A DNA stretch of 52,205 bases, taken from the NCBI RefSeq assembly GCF_004770155.1, contig NZ_RQFA01000079.1, positions 1 to 52,205 of the forward strand. The letters run 5' to 3'. This stretch comes from Leptospira gomenensis. GTDB lineage: Bacteria > Spirochaetota > Leptospiria > Leptospirales > Leptospiraceae. The notes beneath the pieces are model-generated. The model did no database searches. It was not told where the DNA came from and saw only the letters and a program-made list of their open reading frames with translations. A program made the position numbers and the translations under genes. This document shows positions 9,274 to 22,100 of the stretch, one piece after another (positions within the stretch are counted from its first letter, which is position 1; every line of letters starts with the position of its first letter).

Positions 9274-10125
9274 TTATTCGATGTGTACGGTTAACATTTC
9301 TTCCTTTGAATATCTCTGTTCTATAGTCATTTTACCAGAATCATAATGATATTTATAAGGAAACAAAGAAGGCACGGTATATTCTGAAAAATTTACAGTT
9401 ATATCATATTTGACCTCATAATCGATCTTCCAATCGTTTACGGAGCCGTCTTCCCATTCTCCTCTTGTCTTTACTTTAACTGTATTGTTAGTATAATCTC
9501 TCTGAAAGACCGTTACATCTTTTGCCGGCCTTAAAGACTCAATTAAATCCAAATATTTTTTTTCTTTTCTTATCATTAAGAATTTTTCATCATAATCAAT
9601 AATGTAACTATAAACAGCTTCAGTGAAATCATTTCGGTAGCACTGGATATTCGTTTTATTTTTTTCGTACGTATAATTGCAATATTCGCTAATTAAGATC
9701 TTTTCGTCTTTTTTCTTTGTAATAACTTCTTTTTTTATTATTCCCTTTAAATCCGTTTCGAATCTACGACATTCGACTACGTTCGACCACCCTTTACAAA
9801 TCTGACGCACTTGATCTTCCGCGAAATCAACTGAATAAGTATAATTTAAAAATTTAAAACTACTAGATTCCTCCAATGGTTTTATCTCTAGTTTAACTAC
9901 CCTACATTTTTTAAATTGTAATTCGCCTATTGCGATATTACGTTGTTGCCAGGCGATTCTAACTTGAGCCGGAAAATTTTTGCAGTCTTTTCGATATCTT
10001 TGATCTAACGGATTAATAACCAACTCTTCGAAAAGACTACTAATGGCAGTAACGGATTGTTTTTGCCTATCGATTCCGAAAATAGAGACATTTAAAAAAA
10101 TCAGCAAAAAAAATAGTAATCGCAT
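9274..10125 (-). CDS. AT-rich exported protein, candidate immunity/partner of the giant protein
   Basis: This 283-aa protein has an N-terminal signal peptide (hydrophobic residues 3-17) and six dispersed cysteines in the mature part, suggesting a disulfide-bonded periplasmic or surface protein. I do not recognise a family. Its ATG at 10125 lies one base after the giant's TAG stop, so the two are almost certainly co-translated. Base use differs sharply from the neighbours: for example 9541-9600 has only 9 G/C in 60, against about 27-29 in 60 inside the giant gene. An AT-rich, exported, small gene directly after a very large multi-domain gene with an atypical C-terminus is the classic layout of a polymorphic-toxin immunity gene. 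That role is inferred from context only. It could also be a chaperone or an unrelated secreted protein. Confidence 0.8.
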   Translation of the reverse strand: MRLLFFLLIFLNVSIFGIDRQKQSVTAISSLFEELVINPLDQRYRKDCKNFPAQVRIAWQQRNIAIGELQFKKCRVVKLEIKPLEESSSFKFLNYTYSVDFAEDQVRQICKGWSNVVECRRFETDLKGIIKKEVITKKKDEKILISEYCNYTYEKNKTNIQCYRNDFTEAVYSYIIDYDEKFLMIRKEKKYLDLIESLRPAKDVTVFQRDYTNNTVKVKTRGEWEDGSVNDWKIDYEVKYDITVNFSEYTVPSLFPYKYHYDSGKMTIEQRYSKEEMLTVHIE

Positions 10126-10126
10126 A

Positions 10127-13100
10127 CTAATATTCCCCGCTCCTTTGGTTTTGTCTTATCCTTCGATCAACGTCCCAAGCGCCGTTTCTGTAATGGTAGT
10201 ATCGATCCTTATATGGGCGATAAGCCGCCCCATTTGGTTCTTCATTGACGTTGTTATCTATCAACATGTGAAAACCGTCGCGTAAACCCGTATCGGTTGG
10301 CCAGGTTCCATTTAAAGCGCCATTATAATTTGATTCAAGAGCTCCGGAATGAAAAGGAGTTTGTCTGTTGCCGTCTTTTCCAAATGCATCGACCTGATTT
10401 CCGGTTATCACGTTATACCTTTCGAAATATGACAACTCATATTGACCTGTATCCCTTCCGAGTTTAAAAAAAGCTAATGCGACCGTCGGTTGGTAACTTT
10501 GATTAGGTTCACCGTTGGTTGATGGGTGTAAACCTGCGCGCTGACCTTCGACGATTGGAACACCCGGTTTATACGCATAGTAATTCGTATCCCGTCCTAA
10601 AGTCCATTTGGGTTCTGATTCAGATCCGTAATTTACGTATATCAATTGTTTAATGGTGGGGATTTGCTGACCCAATTCATCCGTATACGTAAACTGACCG
10701 TATATAACTTTTATATCATGCCCACCGCCTAATCTCGAAATTGTATCGGCATTTAATAAATCTTCCGGATTGTAAGATAATCCAGTGTCACCGTTTCCGC
10801 CGATAGCCTTTACGTTTGAAGGTTGTCCGGAGCCTCCTTTGTAATCTATGATAATAACGTTATTTAACGTTGATCCGTCATTTAAGTTTGCGGCCAGCTT
10901 CGGATTCGAATCCAAAGCGTCATTAATTTGTTGTCGCAAATTATTCGGATCGGCTCCATTTTCAATCGCCTCATTTAAGGTATTTGGATTGGCTGACGTA
11001 CCCAAGGCAGTTTGTCTTTGAACTACGCTGTTATTCATCGGCACTCCACCCATGACAGGCCCCATAAATACCTGCTTTGGTCCAAACGCTCTGTTCCAGC
11101 GATCCTTAATAAAATTGCTGACCGCGTCGTAACCGCCGGCAATCGCATTTCCGATTCCCTTTAAGCCTCCCCAAATCGTACTTGCGGCTCCACCGAAGGC
11201 TTCGCTGATATCGTCTAAGATCGTATTTCTACCGGGACGATTCGCCACAGCAATTCCCATTCCTTCCAAAACACCCAAAAACATATTCTGATTCCAAGCG
11301 TCTTTGGTAGCGGCGGCTTTTTCTTGCTGCCCTTTTTGGTATTTTTGATACTGCTCATGGTCCATCATTTTGATATCGGCAGAGCCGTTAAAACCGCTTT
11401 TATCGGACCAGGTCAAAGCACTTTCCACGCCGATCGCGCCGAATTCGGTTCCGAACATAGCGCTGGCAGCTTGTAAACTCGCCGAATAACCATCCAAATT
11501 ATCGTAACTTACGTTCAATCCTCCAACTTTTGTTGACCAACCGTGACTAGCGCGCTTATCTCCGCGACCATAACTTTCCGTATACATCAGCGAGAAATCA
11601 CCGGACGCAACTCCCGCGCTCACACCGTAACCCGTTTTCTCGTTGTAGTTCACTCCGGCCGCCAAACCAGCACCACCTACGTTGACACCGGCGCCAAAAC
11701 CTCCTGCATAACTATAGCTTAAATTTACGGAAACGGCACCTCCGGTAAGTTTATTTAAACCAAAATTGATACCTGCAGAAGCGATCCCCGCAAGCGCGCC
11801 GGCGCCTCCGCCTTCATACGCTCCTCGAAACGATTTCCATGCGGCTAATCCAAGAGTAGAACCCACGACTAAAGCGGCTCCTATCGGCGCCAAAGGAGTA
11901 AAGGACAGAATCGTGCCTACGATCCCAGCGACGGCTAACGTAGTGCTGACCACCTTATCCACGATGGCGTCGTTCTCATACATCTCGGCTCCGGTTCTCG
12001 TACCGAGTTCGTTCAGTTGTCTTTGGGCTTTGTTGCTGTCTCGGAACTTGGCAAGTTCGTAATTCCCTTCCGCGAATGTCCCGTCCAAACCCGTATTCCG
12101 CATGTTTACCGTACCGGCGGTAAAAACACCGAGTACGGATTCAATCGCCGTCTCCGCCGCAAACATAACGAAGTCAACCACTCCGGACACGGCATAGAGA
12201 TATCCCTGAAGCGCTCGCTCGCCCGCCTTGCCTGCCGCTTTTAAATCCTTCTTCGCTCCGTCGAAATCTCCGGTAATGGCTTTTAAATACGCCTTACCTC
12301 CGCTCAAAATCATCTGCCCGGTTCCTTTGATCACTTCCGCATATCCTTCACCGATGGCGCCTATCTGATTGTAAAAACGTCCCATTCCTCCCGACTTTCT
12401 TTTGCGCGCTTGATCCATCTGGGCCTTGCGTTTATCCATCTCCTTTTTGGTTTTAAGGATTTGGTAGAACTGGCCGAACTGCGCAAAACCGAAATCTCCG
12501 TCAGGCACCTCGCCCACGAGAAAACCGGAGCTCATCGCCGACTTGGCACATTCTTCGGGAGTTTTATTCATACAAGAAACGGTCTCACCTTCACGAACGC
12601 CTTCGATAAAATTGTCCATACTATCGACCAATTCGGAAGGATCGAAAAGACCCAACTCTAGTTCGTAGTTTCTTTGTTTTTCAGGATTTAATACTTTTTT
12701 AAAATCGGAACTCATCTTGTTCTTAGCGAGACGAACCATAACCGTCAAATCGCTCGGACTCGGAACGTTGCTTCCGTTGATAAGCGCATCCGCTTTTCCG
12801 AGATCCCAGAGTTTTCCGTTGGAATCCTTCACTTCCGGAAATTTATTCGGAGGATTGTATAAGAACGGAAGATAAGTCCCGAGCACTTGTATCTCGTCCC
12901 CTCCGCTCGCGGTTTTGATGCTTCGCATATAGGTGCCGCCCATTCTTGCAAAGCCGCCGTAGGCCATCGTCGAATCCAGTTGTTTATCCGTAGCTTCGTT
13001 CTGTTTTTTAACGGCGGTCGCAAACGCCTCGGGCAGACTTCTCAGTGATTCCAACGTTTGAAGTATGATCAAGTTTTGGGATAACTTGTCCATTTCCTTC

Positions 13101-16100
13101 ATTAGATTTTTAAACTGTTCCTTTACTCCTCCGTCGTTGAAGTTGAATCTTTTCACTTCGTTCAAAAAGAAGTTAGTATCGATCGAAGATGCGCGATCGA
13201 TCAGGGAAGTCGAAATACTTCCCGGTTTTTTGGACAAGATGTTCGATAGAATATCGTTTACGTTGATGTTCACCGAAACGCCGGTCGGCAAATTCTCCTG
13301 CATGGAAGATACGATTCCGGCGATCGAATCGTACATCTGTCTTAGGGAAAGTTCGTCAGAGACTTCGCTGCTCTTTTGTAAAAAGTCTTTCGTCCAAGTT
13401 TCCTTTTTTTCCAAGGTCTGTTCGATCCTGTCCAAAAATACTTTTTGATTCGCCTCGTGTTGGGTTTTGTATTCCGCTCTCCAGTCGGTCCATTTCGCTT
13501 GGAATTCCTGAACCATATTCTCCCAACGTTTGGTACCCGTTTGTTTGATATAGGATACGTTCTGAACCCAGTCGGATTTGAGATCGTAAAATTCCCTTTC
13601 TTTCAGATCCCACTGTTGCATTTGCTGTCGTTGTCTTTGTTGAAGTTCCGCGCCGAATATCTGTGAAACGACCCCGGTCGGACCCATATAATCGTTCAAG
13701 ACGGTTTTATAGATCGTAGTTTCCACGTTATACGCAACCGTCTCGCCGTTGGAGGTTTTGGTGATCTTTTTAAGAAGATCGGACATGAATTGTTCCCGTT
13801 CGTCGAGAATCACTTTCGCATCCACCTTTACGGCGACCTTATCCGCTCCGGTACCGACCTGTTTTACGAAACTTTCCGCCTTTTTGAAATAAGCGTCCCT
13901 TGCGACCTGATATTGCGCTTCCGCCAAAACACCCATTGCATCCAGAAATTCGTCCGAACCCACCATCAATGCGGTTTTTCTTCCGTATTGATCCGTCTGT
14001 TCGATCGAAGCCGTGGCACCGCCCGCGGTATATTCATTATCTCTTACATAGTTTCCGTAGGAATCGTGTATCGCTTTTTGTTGTGCGAGTCGGAGACCGT
14101 CGCTTCCGACCAAGTCGTTGAACGAAAGTGGTGTCGCGGTGTCCGCCGTCGATTTCCACACCAGGTCTTTGAGACCGTTACCTGAAGGCGAAACTTTGCC
14201 GATCATAGTCAAATCTTCCGCCGTTAAACCGAACTCAGGACGACCCAACACGCCCAACAATTGATCCGTATCGTCAACGTCCGTCAGCGTTTGAAGTTCC
14301 GTATAAAGATTTCTTAATTTAATACCTTCGTTTCTAATTCCGCCCACCGCGTCGTTGAGCTGATCCCGATAATTAAAATGGGTTTGGATTTCGTTGACAT
14401 AAGGAATAGTCAACATACACATCCCCATACAAATCAGATCCAACTGTTGCAGAAAATAAATCTGCGCCATGGTTTGAATATTGAGGGCGCCCATATAACC
14501 TTGAACGTATTTTCCTGCAGAGTCCGGACCGGATCCCGCGCCGAATCTAGCGGGACGCGTATCGGGAGCGGGAAATAGGATCGAATTCATGTGTTCGTTG
14601 GCCCGTTTAGGCAACGACTTAAACGATGAATACTGCAACTCATGGCTCCAACGTCCTAAGAAGTTTCCGAGATTATATTGCTCCATTTCGGGAGGAACAC
14701 CTTTCGAATACTCCCATTGATACGCGGTCAACACATCCATATAACCGAGTTGTCCGCCGATGATACCTTCCGTTATACGGGTTCGATCCCGATTCCAATT
14801 TTCCGTTTTGATATAACGCGCTCCTCCGAAATCGAGAGAACCGTCCAGAGAATCCATCATGCCGGCGGAATTCATATCCAAAGGAGGAGCAAGTCCCCAG
14901 AGTTTATCGAGTTCGCCGTCCAATGCGGCTTGTTGTGTACCGATTTGTCTTTTTAGATCCGCAATTTTTTGCCGAAGCAACGTTTCCGCGGTATTGTATT
15001 TCACCGTTAGTTGAGCCCACTTCTCGACTTCCTTTTCCTCGTTTTGAACGTAATTTTTCAGATCGGTCGTGCCGATTTGGGAGGAAATTTTTTTCTCGAG
15101 TTTTTCGACCTGTTTCACCTTTTCGTCATATTCCTTTTGAACCGCGGCAAGACGTTCCTTGGCCATCTTTTTAGGAGTGTCGATATAACCGGGAGGAATC
15201 GAATCTGCTTCGGTCGTATTCGCCGCGTTAGTTGACGCTTGGAACAAGTCGTGTTTGGAATAGTTGAGAAGCGTCGCATAATCGTAAAGCGCCGCTTTCT
15301 GATTAAACGTATCCTGAGCGGAAAGCATGATCTTATACGCGTCGCTTACCTGCTTTTCCTTGTTCAGGTATTCGTTTTGTTTAGCGGCGACGGCCGCTTC
15401 CGCATCCTGGTATTGTTTTTTCAAACCGGTCGTCGGATCTTCTATTTTGGAATTTGCGGTTTCGAACGCGATCGTCGCGGCGGCGAGCTCCGCTCTCGGA
15501 TCCACACCCGACTTGAGTTTTTCACTCAGAAGAACGTAACTCTGACCCGCCATTTCTATCGAGTTTTTTAAAGTACCGATCATACCCGATTGTTTGGAAA
15601 CTTCCTGCGAATACTTATCATAATCGACGGAGCCCGGTGAAACGACGTTCAACGCCTGATCCAACCTTGCTTTTAAATTCGTGAAGTCCCCGTCGAAATT
15701 ATAATTTCCGTCGCCGTCCTTCGGAAGAATCGAATCGCCCAAAGTATAAGAGGAACTCATAAACTTCGCGGTGGTCCTCAAACCCGGATTCAAATCCGCA
15801 ACCGTTTGAATCGCGTCGTCCGGCAAGGCGTCCGCAAGCTGTGTATCGTCGAACACGTAACTTTTATGCGTTTCGAGAAGATTGAAAAGACCGCCTAATT
15901 TTTGTTCGGCGTCCATCTCCAGTTCCCTGAGTTTTCCCTGAATCGCCAAACCTTCGTTAGTCGTAACATCGGACGCGACGTTATCGGTGGGAACGCCGAG
16001 ATAGGATTGATAACTGGTGAATTTAATCAGACCGTTGCGGTAGTCGTTGACGTATTTTTCCTTTTTTACGAGAGCGTCCGACTTCGCCAATTCCTTCTGA

Positions 16101-19100
16101 AGCCTTTTTCCTTCTTCGTTTAACGATTCGACGAGGTCGGAGTATTCGTCCGCATAGGAAAAGTTTCTCAGAACGATTTGGCTTGAAATCAAACTGCTCG
16201 GATCGTACTGCCAAAGTCCCCAGACGTCGGCAACCCCCGAACTCAAAAGATTGAATCGATCCTTATCGGCTTGGGTCAAAACTCCTTGTCCTAAACCGGT
16301 AAAGTAGGAATCCATTTCGGAGAAATAACCCTTACCGCCGTCTCCGTAAAATTTAGAGAGTTCCGGATTTTTAGCGAGTTCTTCCGGTTTTAAATCCTCG
16401 GTATCTTCACCGTAATAATGCGAAAGAAGGAAATCCATTCGAGCCGCTTCGATTACCGCGGTCTCGGTGGAAACGTCGAATTTAGCCTCCACAATCCAGG
16501 ATTTTAATGCGACAAGATCGTCGTAACTCAACTCGTTCTTTTTTTCCTCGGCGGGAACCGACGGATCCGCGTTTTTTCTAATCCTTAATTCCTTTTCCGT
16601 ATAATACGCGTTACGCGCTTCGAAGTCTTTCAGGATTTGGGAATTTAAGAAACTCGCCGGATTTTTAGTTCCGTAATCGGCGAGATAACCGTTGGTTAAA
16701 TTTTCTATCTCGGTTTGTCTCGCGGTATCCAAAACGAGTTTTCCGTCCGTTCCCATTTTATGAACCGGGCCCAGTTTCAAAAGGAAATCGCTCATCGCCT
16801 TTCTTCTCGAATCGGCGTTTTTAGGATCGTATTTGGCGACGAGTTCCGTTTTTTTATTTTCGCCTTCACCGGTAGTTATCGTTTCCCGAGTCGTATCGAG
16901 AAAATATTCGAAGGCGCTTATTAATGCGAAGTCCTTCAACTCCGGAGGAAGATTTCGATCCGGAAAAACCGCGCCTTGCGCCACGCCGGAACGTATTTCG
17001 CCGTACTGATTCACCAAGGAAAAAGTTTTCATCTGAGCTTTCAGATCCGGATCGTAGTCTTTTAAAAAATTATCCAGATCGGAAATCAGTCCTTGTCTTT
17101 GAACCAAAGCCATCGAATCGAAAGGTTTTAGGTAATCTCCGATTTCGACGATTTGCGCCTCGGACAAATTCTTGCCTAAAAATTTTGAATCGATCGAAAT
17201 GACACCTTGGTTCGGAATCAATACGCTGAACTTACCTCCGCGCAATTCGTTTAAGAATTCGGACAGAATCGGATTCCCGACCCTTTGTGTGAGATATGCG
17301 TTCGAAAGATTGCGTTTGTATATCTCCCAACTGTTGGCTTTGAGTTCCTCTATCTTTTCCCTGGTTGTAGGAGAGAAAAAATATTCCGAGGACGCAAGAG
17401 TGTCCTTATAGGTTTGGAACGCGCCTAACCAGTATGAATCGCCCAGTTTATTTCGGAACTGGGTTTCAAAAGCGGATTGGTCCATAGGTTTATTTTTTAA
17501 AGTTTCATACTTTTCTAATATTCCTTGAACCTGGGAGAGGTTGGTATATGCGGGTCCGTTTCCGGCTACGAGAAAAGAGTTCAGTTCCGTAGCCAGTTTC
17601 GAAACTTCCGTTAAGGTTTTTTGCGCTTCCTGTACCGCCAACAAATTAGCGTCGGAAACTTTTTTATCCGTGCTCGCATAGGATTGAAGATATTGTATGT
17701 TCTCTATCTGATCCGTGAACGCCCCGGCTGATTCGACGATCTCCTTTAGAACCGGATTGAACTCGATTCCGTTTAAACTTTTTTCCAAAAGAAAATCGCG
17801 TAACCTATTTACGATGCCTACCAGTTCGCTCTGACCGATTTGATTCGGACCGGCTCCCTCCTTATAATAAACGACTCTGTCGTTCAAGGAGTTCAGACGT
17901 GCCGCCAATCCGTTTAAAGGAACGTCTTTTCCCTGAAGAGAATTCACCCAAGCCGCCGCGTCTTTGGAGAAAGCCTGTGACGCGGGTTCCAGCTTGGCAT
18001 TGGCGCGACCCAGATTGTATAAGAAAAAATACGCGCCTTGGTCCGCTGCACCCGAAAACTGACCGACTTCTTTTTCCTTTGAGAATTCGAACGCGGCAAC
18101 ACTTTGAACGATCGCCCTCTGCGTTCCCGATACGATGGAATAATCTTCCGGTTTGACGTTCGCGATTTGGTTTCTAAGCGGACTGTTCAAAGGTAATTCG
18201 TTCGGGCCGGGAGGTAAAGGAGGAAGGGTGATTGCCATCGCCGCTTCGGGAACCAATATTTTATCGATCGGAAGACCGAGAATCTGCTTCGCAGATCGTA
18301 TTAAATAATCCTGTTCCGCTTTCATTTCCTGAAATTTATCCGAAATGTCTTTGAGATAAGCCGTGGTCGCGGTATACGTATCCGCTAAAACAAGACCGTC
18401 GTCCTTAAGTTTCGCGATCAACGTAAGATATGTACCACCTTCCGCAGAAGTAAAATCGGTCGGATGCGCCGCCTTAAAAGCAACCACCGCGGCGAGACTT
18501 GTTTTATATACGCCTAACTGTGTTAAGGCGGTCGCCTTGATCGTGTTCCATTTTGCCGCCTCCGTATCGAACGTATTCTTCATCGAGGATAGGTTCGAAG
18601 TATCGAGTGTCGAAAGAGGTTTTCTATATCCGAGAATTTTCAGGGAACTTCCGTTGTAGCCGGAATCGGTCGGAACGAGACCGTTCACGTCCCGATAAGT
18701 AGGCGTCCAAACCGGCGAAATCTGAAGATTATCCGCCTGATATCCTGATTCCCAAGGCAGCTTTCCGTTTGTATCCAAATAGGTCGGGTTCCAGGAAGGA
18801 GAACCGACCGGATCTCCTTCCGAGTCGGGAGCAGCCAAATAGGGGGAATTGCCGTCGATGTCGTTTACCGGGTCGTAAATCGGTTTGGACGAATCGGTCG
18901 TATTCTTCAACGTGTCGATTCCGGATAAAACCCCGTTGGAATAACCTTGCATTTGTGCGAGCGCAGGAGTATTAAAAAAGTTTAATAGACTATCGAACTC
19001 TGCGGAAAAAGACAGGATAGGATCCTGGATATTCCGATCCAAGTTTTCGAAAAGGATTTTAGCGTCGGCGATTTCTTTTTGCCAAACGTTCAAGTCCTGT

Positions 19101-22100
19101 TTAACCGCCGAACCCGTAAGAAGACCGAATATCGAACTCAATTCGTTCGCCTTAACGAGTTTCGCAAGTTGTTCCTGAGGATCGGTGATTCCGGAAATGA
19201 GCGCGGCAAGTTCCGCTTTTTTTTCGGCGATCTTCGCGGAATCCAATTCGTCCGCGCCGGATTTTGTTCGAATGGAATCCTTATAAAAATCCGCGGAAGT
19301 ATAGGAACCGATTCCGGCCGCAACGGTTAGTTCTTTGAATAACCCCGTCGCCGTCGCTTCCTGCTCCTTAAAATAGTCGTCCCTTAAACCGCTTAAAATG
19401 GCTCCGGACTTCACGGCTTCGGCGAAACTTTTCATGGAGCCGGCTAAGTTCATCCAAGTGGACGACGACTGAAGCACTTGATTCGCGAAAAAAAACGTAC
19501 TTCCAAAACTGTAATATTCGGAAACCTTTCTTCTTTCGTTTTCGTCGTCGGACATTCTCAAAGAAACCCGATCGTTTTCGTCGAGAAATCCGTGATCGTC
19601 TTCGTAAAAGGAAAGCGTCTCCGCGGCTTGATCCCGCATCTTTTTCAGGTCTTCCTTCAATTTGGAATATTCCTGATCGTCGTCGAATATCGCGGAAAAA
19701 CTTTGACCTGCGTTTTGCAGATGACTCAAAGCGATTTTTCTGGCGCGGATTTCAAGAATGTCGTCGGCGCCTCCGGTAAAACCGGAATAAAGTGCGTTGA
19801 TCTCGTTGGTGAGCGACAGATAAATCGGTTCGAATTTCCGATCAGACTTATTCGCACCTAAATTTCCAATTTTAGAATATAATATTTCCGTAACTCTAGC
19901 GTCCAATTTTGCAGCTTCCGTTTTGGCGGTTTCTTCGACACCCGCGACGGCGTTCTGCAAATCGTCGATATCCCCGTCCTCGTCCAAAAGAAAACCGAGC
20001 TGCGCTTTACCGGCGGTGACGGATGCCCGTTGTGTCTCCAAGGCTTGGATCAATACGGACGTCATTCCGTCCACGATTGCGCTTCGTTCGTCTATCGTAT
20101 TTCTATAATATGAATAACGGTTCGCATAATCGGAGAACGTATTTCCGAGAACGCCGAACTTGGTTCCCGTAGCGGCGATCAACGCGCTCGTATCGTCCGG
20201 AATCTCTTTTCCGGAGGAATCTTTTTTAACGAAAATATTATTGAAACCGTCCAACTGCGTTTTCAGGTTTTTTCTCGTCGTTAAATCCAATGTGGACATA
20301 TCGACGAGTGTTTTCGCCCTTTGTAAACGATCCAATGCCTCGTATCTCAGATGTTGCGACCTGGTCGATAAATCATCCCAGTATTCCTCGAGATCGGCCG
20401 TTTTTTCCTGATACTTGGAAAACGCCGTAGTCAACTTCTGGATTTCCAATTGATACTCTAAAGTGGATTCCGTGTTCGGGTGCGCGGTCGCATAAGCCTT
20501 GTAAGTCGAAAGAGCCTGCGAAAATTCCGTCTTGGCGGTTTGAAACCCGGTGAGATTTTCGTTCCAATCTCCCAAGGCTTCGGAAAGTCCCGTTTTCCAG
20601 ACGTCGAAATTTTCGATCTCCAGATAATTGCCGTTCAAATTATACGTATTTGCAAACGAAGTCAGAAACGAGGAAATATTTGCGATTCCGTTTAGATATT
20701 GTTGATATTGGTTTTTATCCGCATCCTCGAAATCGGCCAAAAGTTCATCCGATTTTGCTAATATAGGATCGAGGCTCGCGGAATATTTTTCGATCGCATA
20801 AGGAAGTTTTTCTTTTTCTACGTTGCCGTTCTGTTCGTCCTTGACCTTCTTAGCCAGCGCGTCGGTCAACCCTTGTAACTGCGCCTTGATCTGCGCGGCG
20901 CCCTGGTTTCCGAAAACGGTCACCAAAACCGCGTTATCCGGTTTCAAAAGGTCGTTCACTTTTTCCAAAAGAGTTTTTCCTGAACCTGAAATTGCACCTT
21001 CTAAAAGACTCAGCTTTTCCTTGTTCGTTTCGAAAGATTGAATCCGATTCCACAAATCTCCGAAGAAGTCCTCCGTTCTCGCTGCGTTCGTCCTATCGTA
21101 ATTTTTGGAAAAGTAAACCTTTTCGTTGTCCTTTAATTTTTCGCGCGCTTCCGCGATCTGAAGGTCGGCTTGATAAATTTCGTATTTGATACCGCTGTTC
21201 GGTTTATTGGGATCGTATGTCGCGCCGTCCGTATTGAGAGAGCCGATACTTCCTAAAAATTCGGGCGAGTTATTCAAAACCAAAATCTGAAGTTGTTTCG
21301 CTTCGTCAAAACGTTTGCGCGCGTTCTCCAATTCAGCTTGCGCGATCGACAGAGCTTTTCTTTTTTCATCCGCATTCTTTTTAGCGGCGTCCAATTCGGA
21401 CAAAACGGTTGTCGCAACGGGTGTTGACGCGCCGGAATCGCTTCCCGAGTTAGGATCCGTTCCGGTTGTCGCGCCCACAACGGGAACGGTTCCGTTCAAT
21501 TCCTTCAACAGATTGAGATAAGCGGTCTGTTTGGATTCGTAATCGGTTTTTGCGGAATCCAAACCGGTTTGAAGCGCAGCCATATCGGTGACGTTGACGT
21601 TCGCTTCCGCGTAATCGACGACCGCTTGGGCGCGATTTTTTTTCTTTTCGATTTCGGCGAGTTCGGCCTTCGCCAATCTGTATTCGAATTCCGCCGTACT
21701 ATAAAGATAAGGATCGGAAGAAGTTCCGTTGTCGTCGAGAATTCCCGCGCCTCCGTTGGCGCCTCGAATATCCTCGTCATGGATCTTATTCTGAACCGAG
21801 GCCACGTATTGGCGGAATTGATTCTGCAAAGCCGCCCACTTATCGCGTTCGATCGTATAAGTAGAAATCATACTCGAGTCGGGCGGCGACTTTTTATTTT
21901 CCTTATCGATCTGATCCTGATACCAAGCGATGTTGGAAACGATGGAAGCGATCGTATCGGAACTGGAAAGTAACGTTCCCTGTAATCCGTTGATATGAGC
22001 GACGTATTGTTCCTGACTAGTCGTGAGATAACGATTCAACTCTTCGATCGCTTTCTGCTTATTTTCTTTGAGTTTTAATTCGGATTCGTCCCATTTTTTA

